Assembly (NCBI RefSeq): GCF_000761155.1
Contig: NZ_CP009533.1
Span: 310,001 to 374,000 of the forward strand
Source of the DNA: Pseudomonas rhizosphaerae
GTDB lineage: Bacteria; Pseudomonadota; Gammaproteobacteria; Pseudomonadales; Pseudomonadaceae
Reading direction: 5' to 3'
DNA: 64,000 bases
Shown in pieces: positions 35,172-43,999 of the stretch. Made by a program: the position numbers and the translations under genes. The notes below the pieces were generated by a model. The model worked only from the letters and a program-made list of their open reading frames with translations. It was not told the DNA's origin and did no database searches. Position 1 is the first letter of the stretch. Every line of letters starts with the position of its first letter.

Positions 35172-36040
35172 CAGAACGCCCTCCGAAAGAAACGACCGGT
35201 GATGCCCTGGGGCAACACGCGAATCAGGACGATGGCGGCCAGCAGCAGGGCCACTTCGCCGAACACCGGGGTGCTGAAGAAGGTCACCACCTGGCTGATG
35301 ACGCCGAAGGCGCCCGCTGCACTCAAGGTGCCGGTGATCACTGCACTGCCGCCGCCGATCACGGTGATGAAGGCCTTGGCGATGTAGCTGGCGCCCAGCG
35401 TCGGGATGACCCCGGTGAGCGGCGCGAGCACTGCGCCGCCGAGCCCGGCCAGCGCCGCGCCCAACCCAAACGTCAAGCTGTAGATCCGCCCGGGGTTAGC
35501 ACCCAGGGCAGCGGCCATCTTGGCGTTCTGCATGGTCGCCCGGGCGCACAGGCCGAACTGGGTGAAGCGCAGCAGCGCCCACATCCCCAGCAACACCGCC
35601 ACGGCCACGGCGATGACGAACAGCCCGTAGCCACTGGTTTGATAGGCACCCAGGGTGATGCCCGGCAACGGTGAGCTGATGCCCACGGTGGTGTTGCCGA
35701 ACAGCATGGTCGCCGTGCCCGTCAACGCCAGGCTCAAGCCCCAGGTGGCCAGCATGGTGTCGATCATGCGGCCGTACAGGTGGCGTATCAGCAAGCGCTC
35801 GACCAGCATGCCGAACAGGCCCACCGTCAGCGGCGCCAGCACCAGGATCGAGATCCAGATCGGCACATGCAGGTGGTGGGTTGCCAGGACGGCGACGTAA
35901 CCGCCGAGCATCATGAACTCGCCATGCGCCAGGTTGATGATCTTCATCATGCCGAACACCACCGCCAGACCGATGCTGAGCAGCACCAGCGTGGCGATGG
36001 CGCCGACGATCTGCAGGGAAAAAATCGCGGCCCAATCCAT
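35171..36040 (-). CDS. Branched-chain/urea-type ABC permease, UrtB/LivH type
   Basis: A 289-residue permease with about eight hydrophobic segments and the conserved FGMMKIINLAHGEFMMLGGY and LGLCARATMQNAKMAAALG-type loop. UrtB proteins of true urea transporters carry a long extra N-terminal domain; this one does not, which favours short-chain amides (FmdDEF-like) over urea. The ATG at 36040 follows AAGGAGACGGAC. Confidence 0.88.
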   Translation of the reverse strand: MDWAAIFSLQIVGAIATLVLLSIGLAVVFGMMKIINLAHGEFMMLGGYVAVLATHHLHVPIWISILVLAPLTVGLFGMLVERLLIRHLYGRMIDTMLATWGLSLALTGTATMLFGNTTVGISSPLPGITLGAYQTSGYGLFVIAVAVAVLLGMWALLRFTQFGLCARATMQNAKMAAALGANPGRIYSLTFGLGAALAGLGGAVLAPLTGVIPTLGASYIAKAFITVIGGGSAVITGTLSAAGAFGVISQVVTFFSTPVFGEVALLLAAIVLIRVLPQGITGRFFRRAF

Positions 36041-36050
36041 GTCCGTCTCC

Positions 36051-37289
36051 TTACAGCGCGATGCTGTATTGCTTGGCATCGCGCGGGTTCTTGATCAGGT
36101 CGCAGACCGCGGCAGTGTCCGAAGGAGCCTGCTGGGCGAAGCTTTGCACCACCTCCAGGCGGCGATCGCGCACCTCGGCGATGTGCACGTCCAGGATGCA
36201 GTGGTGGGTAGCCGGATCAATGCTGACCTTGCCGCTGGGCAGGTCCAGGCTGATGCCTTTCTCCAGCGCTTCGATGACCGCCATGCGCTCGATCGAACCG
36301 GCCTGGCGGACGCCCTCGGCCCACAGCATCATGCCCTGATACGCGCCCATCGCCAGTTCGGTGATGTACGGATAGTCGGCGCCGAAGCGGGAGTGGAAGC
36401 GTTCGACGAACGCGGTATTGAGTGGGGTCTGCAGTTCCTGCACGTAGTTCTGGCAGATCAGGATGCCGTTGCACTCTTCGGGCGAGAGCACGATGTGCTC
36501 GTTGCCCCCGGCGAAGGTGGTCGACGCGATCGGCAGCTTGCCGGTCATGCCGGCGGCCTTCCACTGGCGATAGAACGACATGTGAGCGCCGCCGACCAGA
36601 GCCGACCAGACGAAGTCGGGCTTGGCTTCCTGAATCTTCGAGATGGTGGCGCCGAAGTTGGTCACGTCCAGCGGGAAGAACTCGATCCCCACGCTCGACC
36701 CACCGGCCTGCTCGACGTATTTCTTCACCCAGGCGGTGACGATCTGCCCGTAGTTGTAGTCCGCCGCGACGATGTAGACCTTCTTGCCCCATTTCTGGGT
36801 CACGTGGGACACCAGCTTCTCCACGGTCTGGCCTGGGGTCACGCCGGTGCCGAAGAAGTTCCGATCGCACACGCCGCCTTCGTACTGGTTGTCGTAGAAG
36901 TACAGCGTCTTGTAGCGGTCCAGCACCGGACGCACCACTTCACGGGAGGCGGAGGTGATGCCCGCATGCACCACTGCGGCGCGATCCTTGAGCGCCGCCT
37001 GCTGCGCGTACTGGGCGTACAGCTGCATGTTGGACTGGGTGTCGTACTTGATCAGGCTCAGCGGCCGGCCGAGCAGGCCGCCCTGGGCGTTCAGCTCTTC
37101 GGTGGCGAACGTCAGTGCATCCACGATCGGCTTGCCATAGATGTCCAGGCCGCCCGAGCTGTCGTACAGCGAGGCGATCTTGATCGCGTCGTCGGCGGCG
37201 AAGGCCGACAGGCTCTTGAAGCTCAACGCCGACAATGCGGCAGCGGAAATGGCGGACGAACGCAGGAAGGTACGACGGTTGATAGCCAT
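36051..37289 (-). CDS. ABC importer substrate-binding protein, UrtA/FmdD-like
   Basis: A 412-residue periplasmic binding protein with a twin-arginine-like signal (NRRTFLRSSAISAAALSALS) and cleavage near AFAADD. The core (KIASLYDSSGGLDIYGKPIVDA; YFYDNQYEGGVCDRNFF) matches the family that binds urea or formamide and short-chain amides. It is first in the operon and probably the most abundant product. The Tat-type signal suggests folding before export, as known for several UrtA-like proteins. Confidence 0.88.
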   Translation of the reverse strand: MAINRRTFLRSSAISAAALSALSFKSLSAFAADDAIKIASLYDSSGGLDIYGKPIVDALTFATEELNAQGGLLGRPLSLIKYDTQSNMQLYAQYAQQAALKDRAAVVHAGITSASREVVRPVLDRYKTLYFYDNQYEGGVCDRNFFGTGVTPGQTVEKLVSHVTQKWGKKVYIVAADYNYGQIVTAWVKKYVEQAGGSSVGIEFFPLDVTNFGATISKIQEAKPDFVWSALVGGAHMSFYRQWKAAGMTGKLPIASTTFAGGNEHIVLSPEECNGILICQNYVQELQTPLNTAFVERFHSRFGADYPYITELAMGAYQGMMLWAEGVRQAGSIERMAVIEALEKGISLDLPSGKVSIDPATHHCILDVHIAEVRDRRLEVVQSFAQQAPSDTAAVCDLIKNPRDAKQYSIAL

Positions 37290-37542
37290 GCTCAGTGCTC
37301 CTGAAACCAGCCCGTCGGCCCATCACCTAGCGATTCGCGGACAGCCAAACAGGCCGCCGAGCAAAGGGCGAGGAAAGGGGAGTGGGGGCTGGATGAAATG
37401 CAGGCGGGAGGGGGTTAGGGCCTGATTTCACGTACCGACGACGCTGTCGGCTGAACGGGTGTCGAGCGTTTCGCTTGTGAACCGCAGCCGCATCGTTGGG
37501 GCCGGGTCACCCAGGGCGAGGAAGCCGCTGGGGGAAACAGAA

Positions 37543-37559
37543 GTCACGAAGCAAGTGAC
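37543..37559 (-). promoter_or_regulatory. Leader hairpin of the amide operon (possible ANTAR target)
   Basis: GTCAC-TTGCTTC-GTGAC on the minus strand forms a small stem about 40 bases inside the predicted transcript. The roughly 300-base leader 37290-37590 has no gene and is where AmiR would have to act. The characteristic double ANTAR hairpin and a T-tracted terminator were not clearly identified. Confidence 0.3.
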
Positions 37560-37597
37560 CTGATACAGAGAGCCAGATTGCTTGCCGATAATATTTC

Positions 37598-37613
37598 AGC
37601 AATAACCAGGCCA
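37598..37613 (-). promoter_or_regulatory. Sigma-54 promoter (-24/-12) of the amide operon
   Basis: On the minus strand TGGCCTGGTTATTGCT matches the sigma-54 consensus TGGCAC-N5-TTGCW, with GG and GC separated by exactly 10 bases. It lies about 310 bases upstream of the binding-protein start. A sigma-54 promoter with an amide/urea importer points to NtrC nitrogen control. No clear NtrC enhancer was found upstream. Confidence 0.7.
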
Positions 37614-37762
37614 TTAACGATAAGCACCTGATTTTAGTATGTTTTGCTCAATAGGCAGCTGTCAGACATGGCGCTGTTGGATTACCGAATGGGAATCCCG
37701 CACTCAAATCGAGCACGGGTGCCCGCCTTGGTAACATTCGAGGCAACACTTGCCGACGGTGC

Positions 37763-39415
37763 CTACCCCCCGGATGCAAGCCTTGAGATGGCCGCTCTGC
37801 TGCCGGCGCGTTCGCGCAGCAGGAATTTCTGAATCTTGCCCGTTGCCGTCTTCGGCAGTTCGGTAAAGATGACGTATCGCGGGCATTTGAATTTGGCCAG
37901 GCGCGTCTGGCAGAACGCTATGAGGTCTGCGGAGCTGGGTACGACAGCGCCTGCCTTGAGCTCGATGAAGGCACAGGGCACTTCGCCCCACTTGTCGTCG
38001 GGCTGGGCCACCACGGCAGCATGCAAGACGCTGGGATGGCAGTGGATGACATCCTCGATCTCGATCGAGGAGATGTTCTCACCGCCCGAGATGATGACGT
38101 CCTTGGAGCGATCGGTGATCTGCACGTAGCCGCCTTCATGCACCACCGCGACGTCTCCGGTGTGAAACCATCCTCTCTCGAATGCCTTGGCAGTGGCTGA
38201 TGCGTTCTTCAGGTATCCCATCATTACAGTGTTGCCGCGCAGCAACAGCTCACCCGTGGTGACCCCGTCGTGCGGCACCGGGACCAAGGTGTCCGGATCG
38301 GCCACCATCAACCCCTCGAACGTCGCGGCCCTGGCGCCTTGTCGGACACGCAATGCGCGCTGCTCGCCATCGGTCAAGGCGTCCCAACCGTCTTGCCAGA
38401 CACAACTGACAGGCGTACCGGACACTTCGGTGATCCCGTAGACGTGATCCACATCGAAGCCCAGGGCGACCACGGCGCTGAGCACCGATGCCGGCGGAGG
38501 GGAGCCGGCTGTCAGCACCCGGACAGGGGCACGCAGTGGTGCGCGATCACGTGCGTCGGCGATCATTGCCATGACCACCGGTGCGGCGCAGAAATGATCC
38601 ACGCCGTGCGTATCGATCGCGTCGAACACGGCGTCGGCATTGACCTTGCGCATGCACACGTGGGTGCCTGCAGCCGCAGTGATCGCCCAGGTGAAACACC
38701 AGCCGTTGGCGTGGAACATCGGCAGCGTCCACAGATAACGTGGAGCGCGTGGCAGCGGCCAGTTGGTCATCTGCAACACGCTCATCAGGTAAGTTGCGCG
38801 GTGGCTGGTAACGACGCCCTTGGGATCCCCGGTGGTACCGGACGTGTAGTTCAGTGCAATGGGTTGCCACTCATCGACCGGCCAGACGCCTTCGAAATAC
38901 GGGTCGCCGCTGGCGAGCAGTTCCTCATAGCCCACCACACCAATTGACGGGCCTAGGGGGGCGAAGGGGTCGTCGATGTCGATCACCATCGGTGGGTGTT
39001 CAAGTAACTCCAACGCAACGGCCACCATGCCTGCGTACTCGCGGTCCACCAGGATGGCCTTGGACTCGGCATGCTTGAGGATGAATGCCACCCCCTCGGC
39101 ATCGAGCCTACAGTTGATGGTGTTCAGCACCGCACCGCACAGTGGTATGCCGAAGTGCGCCTCAAGCATCGCCGGCGTGTTGGGGCACAGGATAGAGACC
39201 GTGTCGCCGACGCCCAGCCCTCTGGCGACCAGTGCGCTGGCCAGACGCATGCAACGCTCGCGCGTCTGCGCCCAGGTCCGGGTGATCGATCCGTACACCA
39301 CTGCAGCACGGGTCGGGTGGACCAACGCGGCTCTGTCCAGAAAACCCAGCGGTGTCAGCGGTAGATGATTGGCCGGGGTCTTGTCGAGGCGCTCGTAGAG
39401 GTCGGCAGGCGTCAT
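37763..39415 (-). CDS. AMP-forming acyl-CoA synthetase
   Basis: A 550-residue adenylate-forming ligase: P-loop YTSGTTGDPKGV (about residue 195), LPMFHANGWCFTW, GITEVSGTP, GWFHTGDVAV and the C-terminal lysine in TATGKIQKF. The LPMFHANGW motif places it with medium-chain/methylmercaptopropionate-type ligases (AlkK/DmdB-like). Its ATG overlaps the nitroreductase stop by four bases, so it acts in the same pathway as the upstream transporter and reductase. The acid substrate is unknown. Confidence 0.87.
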   Translation of the reverse strand: MTPADLYERLDKTPANHLPLTPLGFLDRAALVHPTRAAVVYGSITRTWAQTRERCMRLASALVARGLGVGDTVSILCPNTPAMLEAHFGIPLCGAVLNTINCRLDAEGVAFILKHAESKAILVDREYAGMVAVALELLEHPPMVIDIDDPFAPLGPSIGVVGYEELLASGDPYFEGVWPVDEWQPIALNYTSGTTGDPKGVVTSHRATYLMSVLQMTNWPLPRAPRYLWTLPMFHANGWCFTWAITAAAGTHVCMRKVNADAVFDAIDTHGVDHFCAAPVVMAMIADARDRAPLRAPVRVLTAGSPPPASVLSAVVALGFDVDHVYGITEVSGTPVSCVWQDGWDALTDGEQRALRVRQGARAATFEGLMVADPDTLVPVPHDGVTTGELLLRGNTVMMGYLKNASATAKAFERGWFHTGDVAVVHEGGYVQITDRSKDVIISGGENISSIEIEDVIHCHPSVLHAAVVAQPDDKWGEVPCAFIELKAGAVVPSSADLIAFCQTRLAKFKCPRYVIFTELPKTATGKIQKFLLRERAGSRAAISRLASGG

Positions 39416-40152
39416 GGGCGAGTTTCCTTGTTATTGTGGTGAAAGGTGGTGAACGTGCTCACCGCTTCGCGCTCTGTGACCAGGTCGTTCTCGACACTGG
39501 AGTCGTCGGCGTAGCCCAGGCTCATGCCGCACACCAGCATGTGCTCGTCGGGAATGCCGAGTACCTCGGCGATGACGTGGTGATATTTCAGAAAAGCGGC
39601 TTGGGGGCAGGTATGCAGACCACGGGCCCTGGCGGCCACCATCACGCTTTGCAGGAACATGCCGTAGTCCAGCAGGCTGCCTTGTTGAAGCACGCGGTCG
39701 ATGGTGAATAGAAGGCCCACCGGTGCGTCGAAGAAGCGATAGTTGCGACCATGCTGTTCGTGCATGCGCTGCTTGTCGCCCTTGGCAATGCCGAGCAGTC
39801 CGTACAGCTCCCAGCCGACTTTCTTCTTGCGATCCAGATAGGGCGTCACCCACTCCCTGGGGTAGTACTCGTAGGGGTCGAGCAACGTGTCGGCGTACGC
39901 CGGGTTGTTGTCGATGTCCGCGATGGCGTTCGACAAACGCAGCTTCATGTCCCCGGTCACCACGTGAACGCGCCAGGGCTGCATGTTCACGCCCGTGGCG
40001 CAGAACCTAGCGACGTCGAGGATGCCCACCACGTCTTCATGTGCCACAGGGTCCGGCAGAAACGCCCTGATGCTGCGCCGAGAGGTAATGGCCCAGTCCA
40101 CGGCCTGCGCCAGAAGCGGCGGGCTCATGGGGGGTTGTGACAGTCGATTCAT
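39412..40152 (-). CDS. Nitroreductase-family FMN oxidoreductase
   Basis: A 246-residue flavoprotein: the N-terminal FMN phosphate contact SRRSIRAFLPDPV, then FCATGVNMQPWRVHVVTG, and the C-terminal GMSLGYADDSSVEN. The family reduces nitro groups or quinones with NAD(P)H. The extended middle region (YYPREWVTPYLDRKKKVGWE) resembles the nitrobenzoate reductase PnbA group. It starts 12 bases after the aromatic-acid transporter gene and overlaps the CoA ligase, so nitroaromatic acid catabolism is a reasonable inference. Confidence 0.85.
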   Translation of the reverse strand: MNRLSQPPMSPPLLAQAVDWAITSRRSIRAFLPDPVAHEDVVGILDVARFCATGVNMQPWRVHVVTGDMKLRLSNAIADIDNNPAYADTLLDPYEYYPREWVTPYLDRKKKVGWELYGLLGIAKGDKQRMHEQHGRNYRFFDAPVGLLFTIDRVLQQGSLLDYGMFLQSVMVAARARGLHTCPQAAFLKYHHVIAEVLGIPDEHMLVCGMSLGYADDSSVENDLVTEREAVSTFTTFHHNNKETRP

Positions 40153-40164
40153 ACAGGCCCCGAT

Positions 40165-41553
40165 TCAAGTGGGTTTGGATATCTCAGGATTCAGGGCAGC
40201 GGTGTGAGCGTTCGATGCCGAGCGCTTCGCCGAGCGTGTCTGGGAGGAATCGGCAAGCGACTGGTTGATCAGGGACACCGCGACGGCACCGATCAGCCCG
40301 GCAAGTGCAATGGCCATGAAGTTTTGCTCCAGGGGCAAGTGCATGGAGATCAGCCAACCGATCAGCACGGGGGCGACGATTGCGCCTATCCGTCCCACGC
40401 CCGATGCGAAGCCCACACCGGTGGCCCTGATGGTCGAGGGGTAGAAATCCCCGGCGTAGGCGTAGGCCAGCAATTGCGTGCCCAAGGTCGACGCGCCCAC
40501 CGTGAACACCACCGCATAGAGCAGGGCAGGCGAGCGTGTGTAGGCAAGAGTGACCAGCGCCAGTGCGCCGATCACGTAAAAGCACACCAGTACGCGCTTG
40601 ATGTTGAACCTGTCGCCTAGCCAGCCACCGCCCAATGCACCGGCGATTGCGCCAACGTTGAACACGATCACGAAATTGAGCGCCGAGCCCAGGCTGAACC
40701 CCGCCATCGCCATCAACTTGGTCAACCAGGAATTGAGCGCATAGACCATGAACAGCCCGGTCATGAACGCCGCCCAGATCATGACCGTGCTGAAACCGCG
40801 ACCATCGGCGAACAGATTGCGCACGGGAGAATCCTGTTGGTCGAGTATCTCGGGGTTGCCCGCCATCACCGTGTCTTCGGAGATCGAATGGTCAGGGTCG
40901 AGCTTTCGCGCAATGTCTCGGAGTTGTTTCTGCTGACCCTGTTTGAGCATGTAGCCGATGGAGTCGGGCATGGTCTTGAGAATGAACGGGATCAATACCA
41001 CAGGAAGGGCGGCAACGTAGAACACCCATTGCCAGCCATGACTTTCGATGAGCTGTTTGGCGGTGAGGGCAACCAGGATGCCGCCGACCGAGTAGCCGGC
41101 AAACACCAGCGTCACCAGGCGTGTGCGCAGTTTCAAAGGCGAGAACTCACCCATCTGCGCCGTGCAGATAGGCAGGACGCCACCAATGCCCAGCCCCGCG
41201 ATAAAACGCATGATGCTGAAACTGATGGGGTCGTTGGTCAGCCCGGCGCCGGCGGTGAACAGGCTGAACAGCGCGACGCAGATAGCGGTCATCTTCGGGC
41301 GCCCGATGCGATCGGCCAGGGTGCCGAGGAAGATCGCACCGAGCATGGTTCCGAACAGCGCCGAGCCGGCCATGATGCCCGCACTGGTCGCTTCGATGTT
41401 CATGTCCTTCATGATGGCCGGTAGCGCCGCACCGACGACGGCGAGGTCATAGCCATCGATGACGAGTATCAGCACGCACCAGAACAGGATCAAACCGTGA
41501 AATCGGTTGAACCTCGAATCTTTTGCGAGGGCGAATACGTTGACTGACTGCAT
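40165..41553 (-). CDS. Aromatic acid:H+ symporter (AAHS MFS transporter)
   Basis: A 462-residue inner-membrane transporter with 12 predicted helices. The AAHS signatures are ILVIDGYDLAVVGAALPAIMKD in helix 1 and LADRIGRPKMTA in loop 2-3, as in PcaK, BenK and MhpT. It should import an aromatic carboxylate. It is the first gene of a three-gene unit with the nitroreductase and acyl-CoA ligase. The 231 bases upstream should hold its promoter; no gene lies there. Confidence 0.9.
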   Translation of the reverse strand: MQSVNVFALAKDSRFNRFHGLILFWCVLILVIDGYDLAVVGAALPAIMKDMNIEATSAGIMAGSALFGTMLGAIFLGTLADRIGRPKMTAICVALFSLFTAGAGLTNDPISFSIMRFIAGLGIGGVLPICTAQMGEFSPLKLRTRLVTLVFAGYSVGGILVALTAKQLIESHGWQWVFYVAALPVVLIPFILKTMPDSIGYMLKQGQQKQLRDIARKLDPDHSISEDTVMAGNPEILDQQDSPVRNLFADGRGFSTVMIWAAFMTGLFMVYALNSWLTKLMAMAGFSLGSALNFVIVFNVGAIAGALGGGWLGDRFNIKRVLVCFYVIGALALVTLAYTRSPALLYAVVFTVGASTLGTQLLAYAYAGDFYPSTIRATGVGFASGVGRIGAIVAPVLIGWLISMHLPLEQNFMAIALAGLIGAVAVSLINQSLADSSQTRSAKRSASNAHTAALNPEISKPT

Positions 41554-41784
41554 AGCGTGTCTCCTTCGGTTTTATTCTTGTTTTGAAGTGCACAGGTGTT
41601 CTATCGACCAGGCCACGGACGGGGCCATGGCTCGCGTTTGAATATCCTAGGCGCAGGCGTGGAGTAGGCCCATGTCCAAAGTCATCGTTATGACTGAGGT
41701 GTTTGGACACTTCCAAAACCGGGAGCAAGCAGGGCAGGCATGCTGCTTATCGATTGGCGAGAACCATGAAACCAGGAAGCCCTG

Positions 41785-42810
41785 TCAGGCCTGCGATTCA
41801 TCGGTCCCGGTGCGGCGATAGCATCCAGGACTTACGCCCGTCCACTTCTTGAATGCCCGATGGAAAGCGCTGGCATCCTGAAAGCCGGTCTGCAGCGCCA
41901 CCTCGTTGACCGTCAGCTCTTCGCGGCCCAACAGATGAATGGCCATGTCCCGGCGCAGATCGTCTTTCAAGCGCTGGTAGTTCAAGCCTTCGAGTTGAAG
42001 CCGTCGCTGCAGGGTCGAACTCGAAGTGCCCAGCGTTTTTGCCAACCTGTCGAATTCGGGCCAGTCTTCAGGATGCATACCTCGAAGCCTCTGGCGGACT
42101 TTCGCGCCAGTGCTTTCATCGTTGCGGTACTTGACCAGCAGGTTGCCAGGCGACTCGTCCAGAAAGCTCGCCAGGTGTGCAGGCGTTTGAACCACCTTGA
42201 GGGCCAAGAGACTGCGATCGATCCGCACGGCGGTCTGGGTGGCTCCGAACGTCAAGGACTCGCAAAAGCGCAGGCGGTAGTCGCTGTCATCCGCCGGCTG
42301 GGCCGGCCGGAAGCTGATGCCCTGGATCGGCAGCCGTCGGCCGCCCAGCCAGCAGAGCAACCCATGCACGAGAATGAGCCAGGTGCCGTAGCTGAACAGG
42401 CGCCTCTCGATGCCGCAATCATGAATGATCAGAACCGCCCAATCCCCTTCGTATGTCAGCTCGCCGTGGATATCGTCCAGCGCCATGCGCAGAAACGCCA
42501 GAATCCGACGCAACGCCTGTTCAAGGGAGTGACAGCTCAGGGCGACATGGCACAGCAGGCGGAAGCTGCCCCGGCGCAAGGGATGGCTGTCGATGGCGAA
42601 AAACTCGTCGTCCAGCACATCGGCAAGAGCGATCCAGAGTCGAGAAAACGCCACCGCGGAAACTCTCGCCTGGGGCGCATCGAGCAATCCCGGGTCGATG
42701 CCTGCTGCCCGCAGCACTGGCTGCACATCGACACCGCGCTGCAGGGCGCCGAACAGGGCTTCGTGCACCAGACTCATCGACGTGGTGCCTTTGTCTGCGA
42801 TTACTGCCAT
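41785..42810 (-). CDS. AraC-family regulator with Arabinose_bd-type sensor
   Basis: A 341-residue regulator: an N-terminal OruR/ArgR-type effector domain (residues 1-200) and a C-terminal double HTH (LAKTLGTSSSTLQRRLQLEG; VNEVALQTGFQDASAFHRAFKKWTG). The ATG at 42810 is used; another at 42777 would give MSLVHEALF. It is located just upstream of the aromatic-acid transporter unit on the same strand and is its likely activator. Confidence 0.87.
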   Translation of the reverse strand: MAVIADKGTTSMSLVHEALFGALQRGVDVQPVLRAAGIDPGLLDAPQARVSAVAFSRLWIALADVLDDEFFAIDSHPLRRGSFRLLCHVALSCHSLEQALRRILAFLRMALDDIHGELTYEGDWAVLIIHDCGIERRLFSYGTWLILVHGLLCWLGGRRLPIQGISFRPAQPADDSDYRLRFCESLTFGATQTAVRIDRSLLALKVVQTPAHLASFLDESPGNLLVKYRNDESTGAKVRQRLRGMHPEDWPEFDRLAKTLGTSSSTLQRRLQLEGLNYQRLKDDLRRDMAIHLLGREELTVNEVALQTGFQDASAFHRAFKKWTGVSPGCYRRTGTDESQA

Positions 42811-43024
42811 GACCTGTCCATGTAAGCACTCCGCACCCGTGTTGAACCGCGCTTTGCAAGCTAAACAAACTTGAAAGTGCAGGCAATCGGCACTTCAACA
42901 CGGGTCAAATAATTATTGGCCAATTGCTGCGCCTCATGCAGGTATATACTGCAATTCCACCGTCTTGTAGAACGCCGAGTGAGTTTCCATACTCGGTCAC
43001 CCTTATGACCGACTGGAGAACCCC

Positions 43025-43999
43025 ATGGCCGCAGTGATCCGTTTCAATCAACCGGGCGAACCTTCCGTGCTGTGGGAGGACACTGTGGCCGAGCAGGCGC
43101 CGGGGGAGGGGCAGGTGTGGCTGCAGCAGGCGGCCATTGGCGTGAATTACCTCGACGTCACCCAGCGCAACGGTGCGGTCAAGCTGCCGCTGCCATCCGG
43201 CCTCGGCCTGGAAGGCGCCGGCACCGTGGTTTCGGTGGGGCCTGGTGTCACCCACGTGCAGCCGGGCGATCGCGTCGCCTATGCCACAGGCCCGCTGGGC
43301 GGCTATGCGGCGCAGCGGCTCTATCCTGCGGAACGTCTGGTGAAGCTGCCCGCTGGCGTCAGCTTCGAGCAGGCGGCGGCAGTACTGTTCAAGGGCATCA
43401 CAGCGCAATACCTGCTCAAATCCACCTACCCCGTAGGTCCGGAAACGACGATGCTGCTGTACGGCGTCGCCGGTGGCCTTGGGCAGATCATGGGCCAGTG
43501 GGCCAAGCACCTGGGGGCGTACGTCATCGGCGTGGTGTCCAAACCTGAAAGCGTCGAACGGGCCAAGGCAGTGGGCTGCGACGAGGTGCTGGTGTTCGAT
43601 GCAGCCACGCTTGCCGCGGATGTGGCGAAACTGACTCAAGGGCGCAAGGTCGATGTGGTCTACGACCCGATCGGGCGAATTTCCTTCGAGGCGTCCCTGG
43701 ACAGCCTGCGCCCCCGCGGCTTGATGGTGTCGTTCGGTGCGTCCTCGGGCGCTACGGCTGCGGTCGAGCTGTCCACCCTCAATGGCAAGGGCTCGCTGTT
43801 CCTGACCCGGCCGTCGATCGTGGCTCATACGGCGTCCATTGCGGAATACCAGGAGCGCGCTGCCGACGTGATTGCAGCAGTCGAGGCGGGCATCATCACG
43901 CCGCGGATCTGGAAGACCTATCCGCTGGCCGAGGCTGCCCGTGCCCATGAGGCACTCGAGTCGGGGCAGTCGGCCGGAGCGATCATTCTGACGCCATGA
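43025..43999 (+). CDS. NADPH:quinone oxidoreductase (zinc-free MDR)
   Basis: A 324-residue medium-chain reductase like E. coli QorA: the N-terminal GroES-like fold (VIRFNQPGEPSVLWEDTV, NYLDVTQRNGAVKLPLPSGLGLEGAG) lacks zinc cysteines, and the NADPH site is LLYGVAGGLGQIMGQWAKHLG. Such enzymes reduce quinones or enones. The 3' end overlaps the LysR gene by four bases, so both come from one transcript. The ATG follows GGAGAACCCC. Confidence 0.9.
   Translation: MAAVIRFNQPGEPSVLWEDTVAEQAPGEGQVWLQQAAIGVNYLDVTQRNGAVKLPLPSGLGLEGAGTVVSVGPGVTHVQPGDRVAYATGPLGGYAAQRLYPAERLVKLPAGVSFEQAAAVLFKGITAQYLLKSTYPVGPETTMLLYGVAGGLGQIMGQWAKHLGAYVIGVVSKPESVERAKAVGCDEVLVFDAATLAADVAKLTQGRKVDVVYDPIGRISFEASLDSLRPRGLMVSFGASSGATAAVELSTLNGKGSLFLTRPSIVAHTASIAEYQERAADVIAAVEAGIITPRIWKTYPLAEAARAHEALESGQSAGAIILTP

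Noticed and set aside
31188..37289. True urea transporter urtABCDE with urease
   Set aside because: No urease genes are linked, the UrtB-type permease lacks the long N-terminal domain, and the partner enzyme is an amidase.
37660..37740. NtrC enhancer (GCACGGGTGC near 37715)
   Set aside because: The half-sites are too close to fit the GCAC-N7-GTGC spacing.
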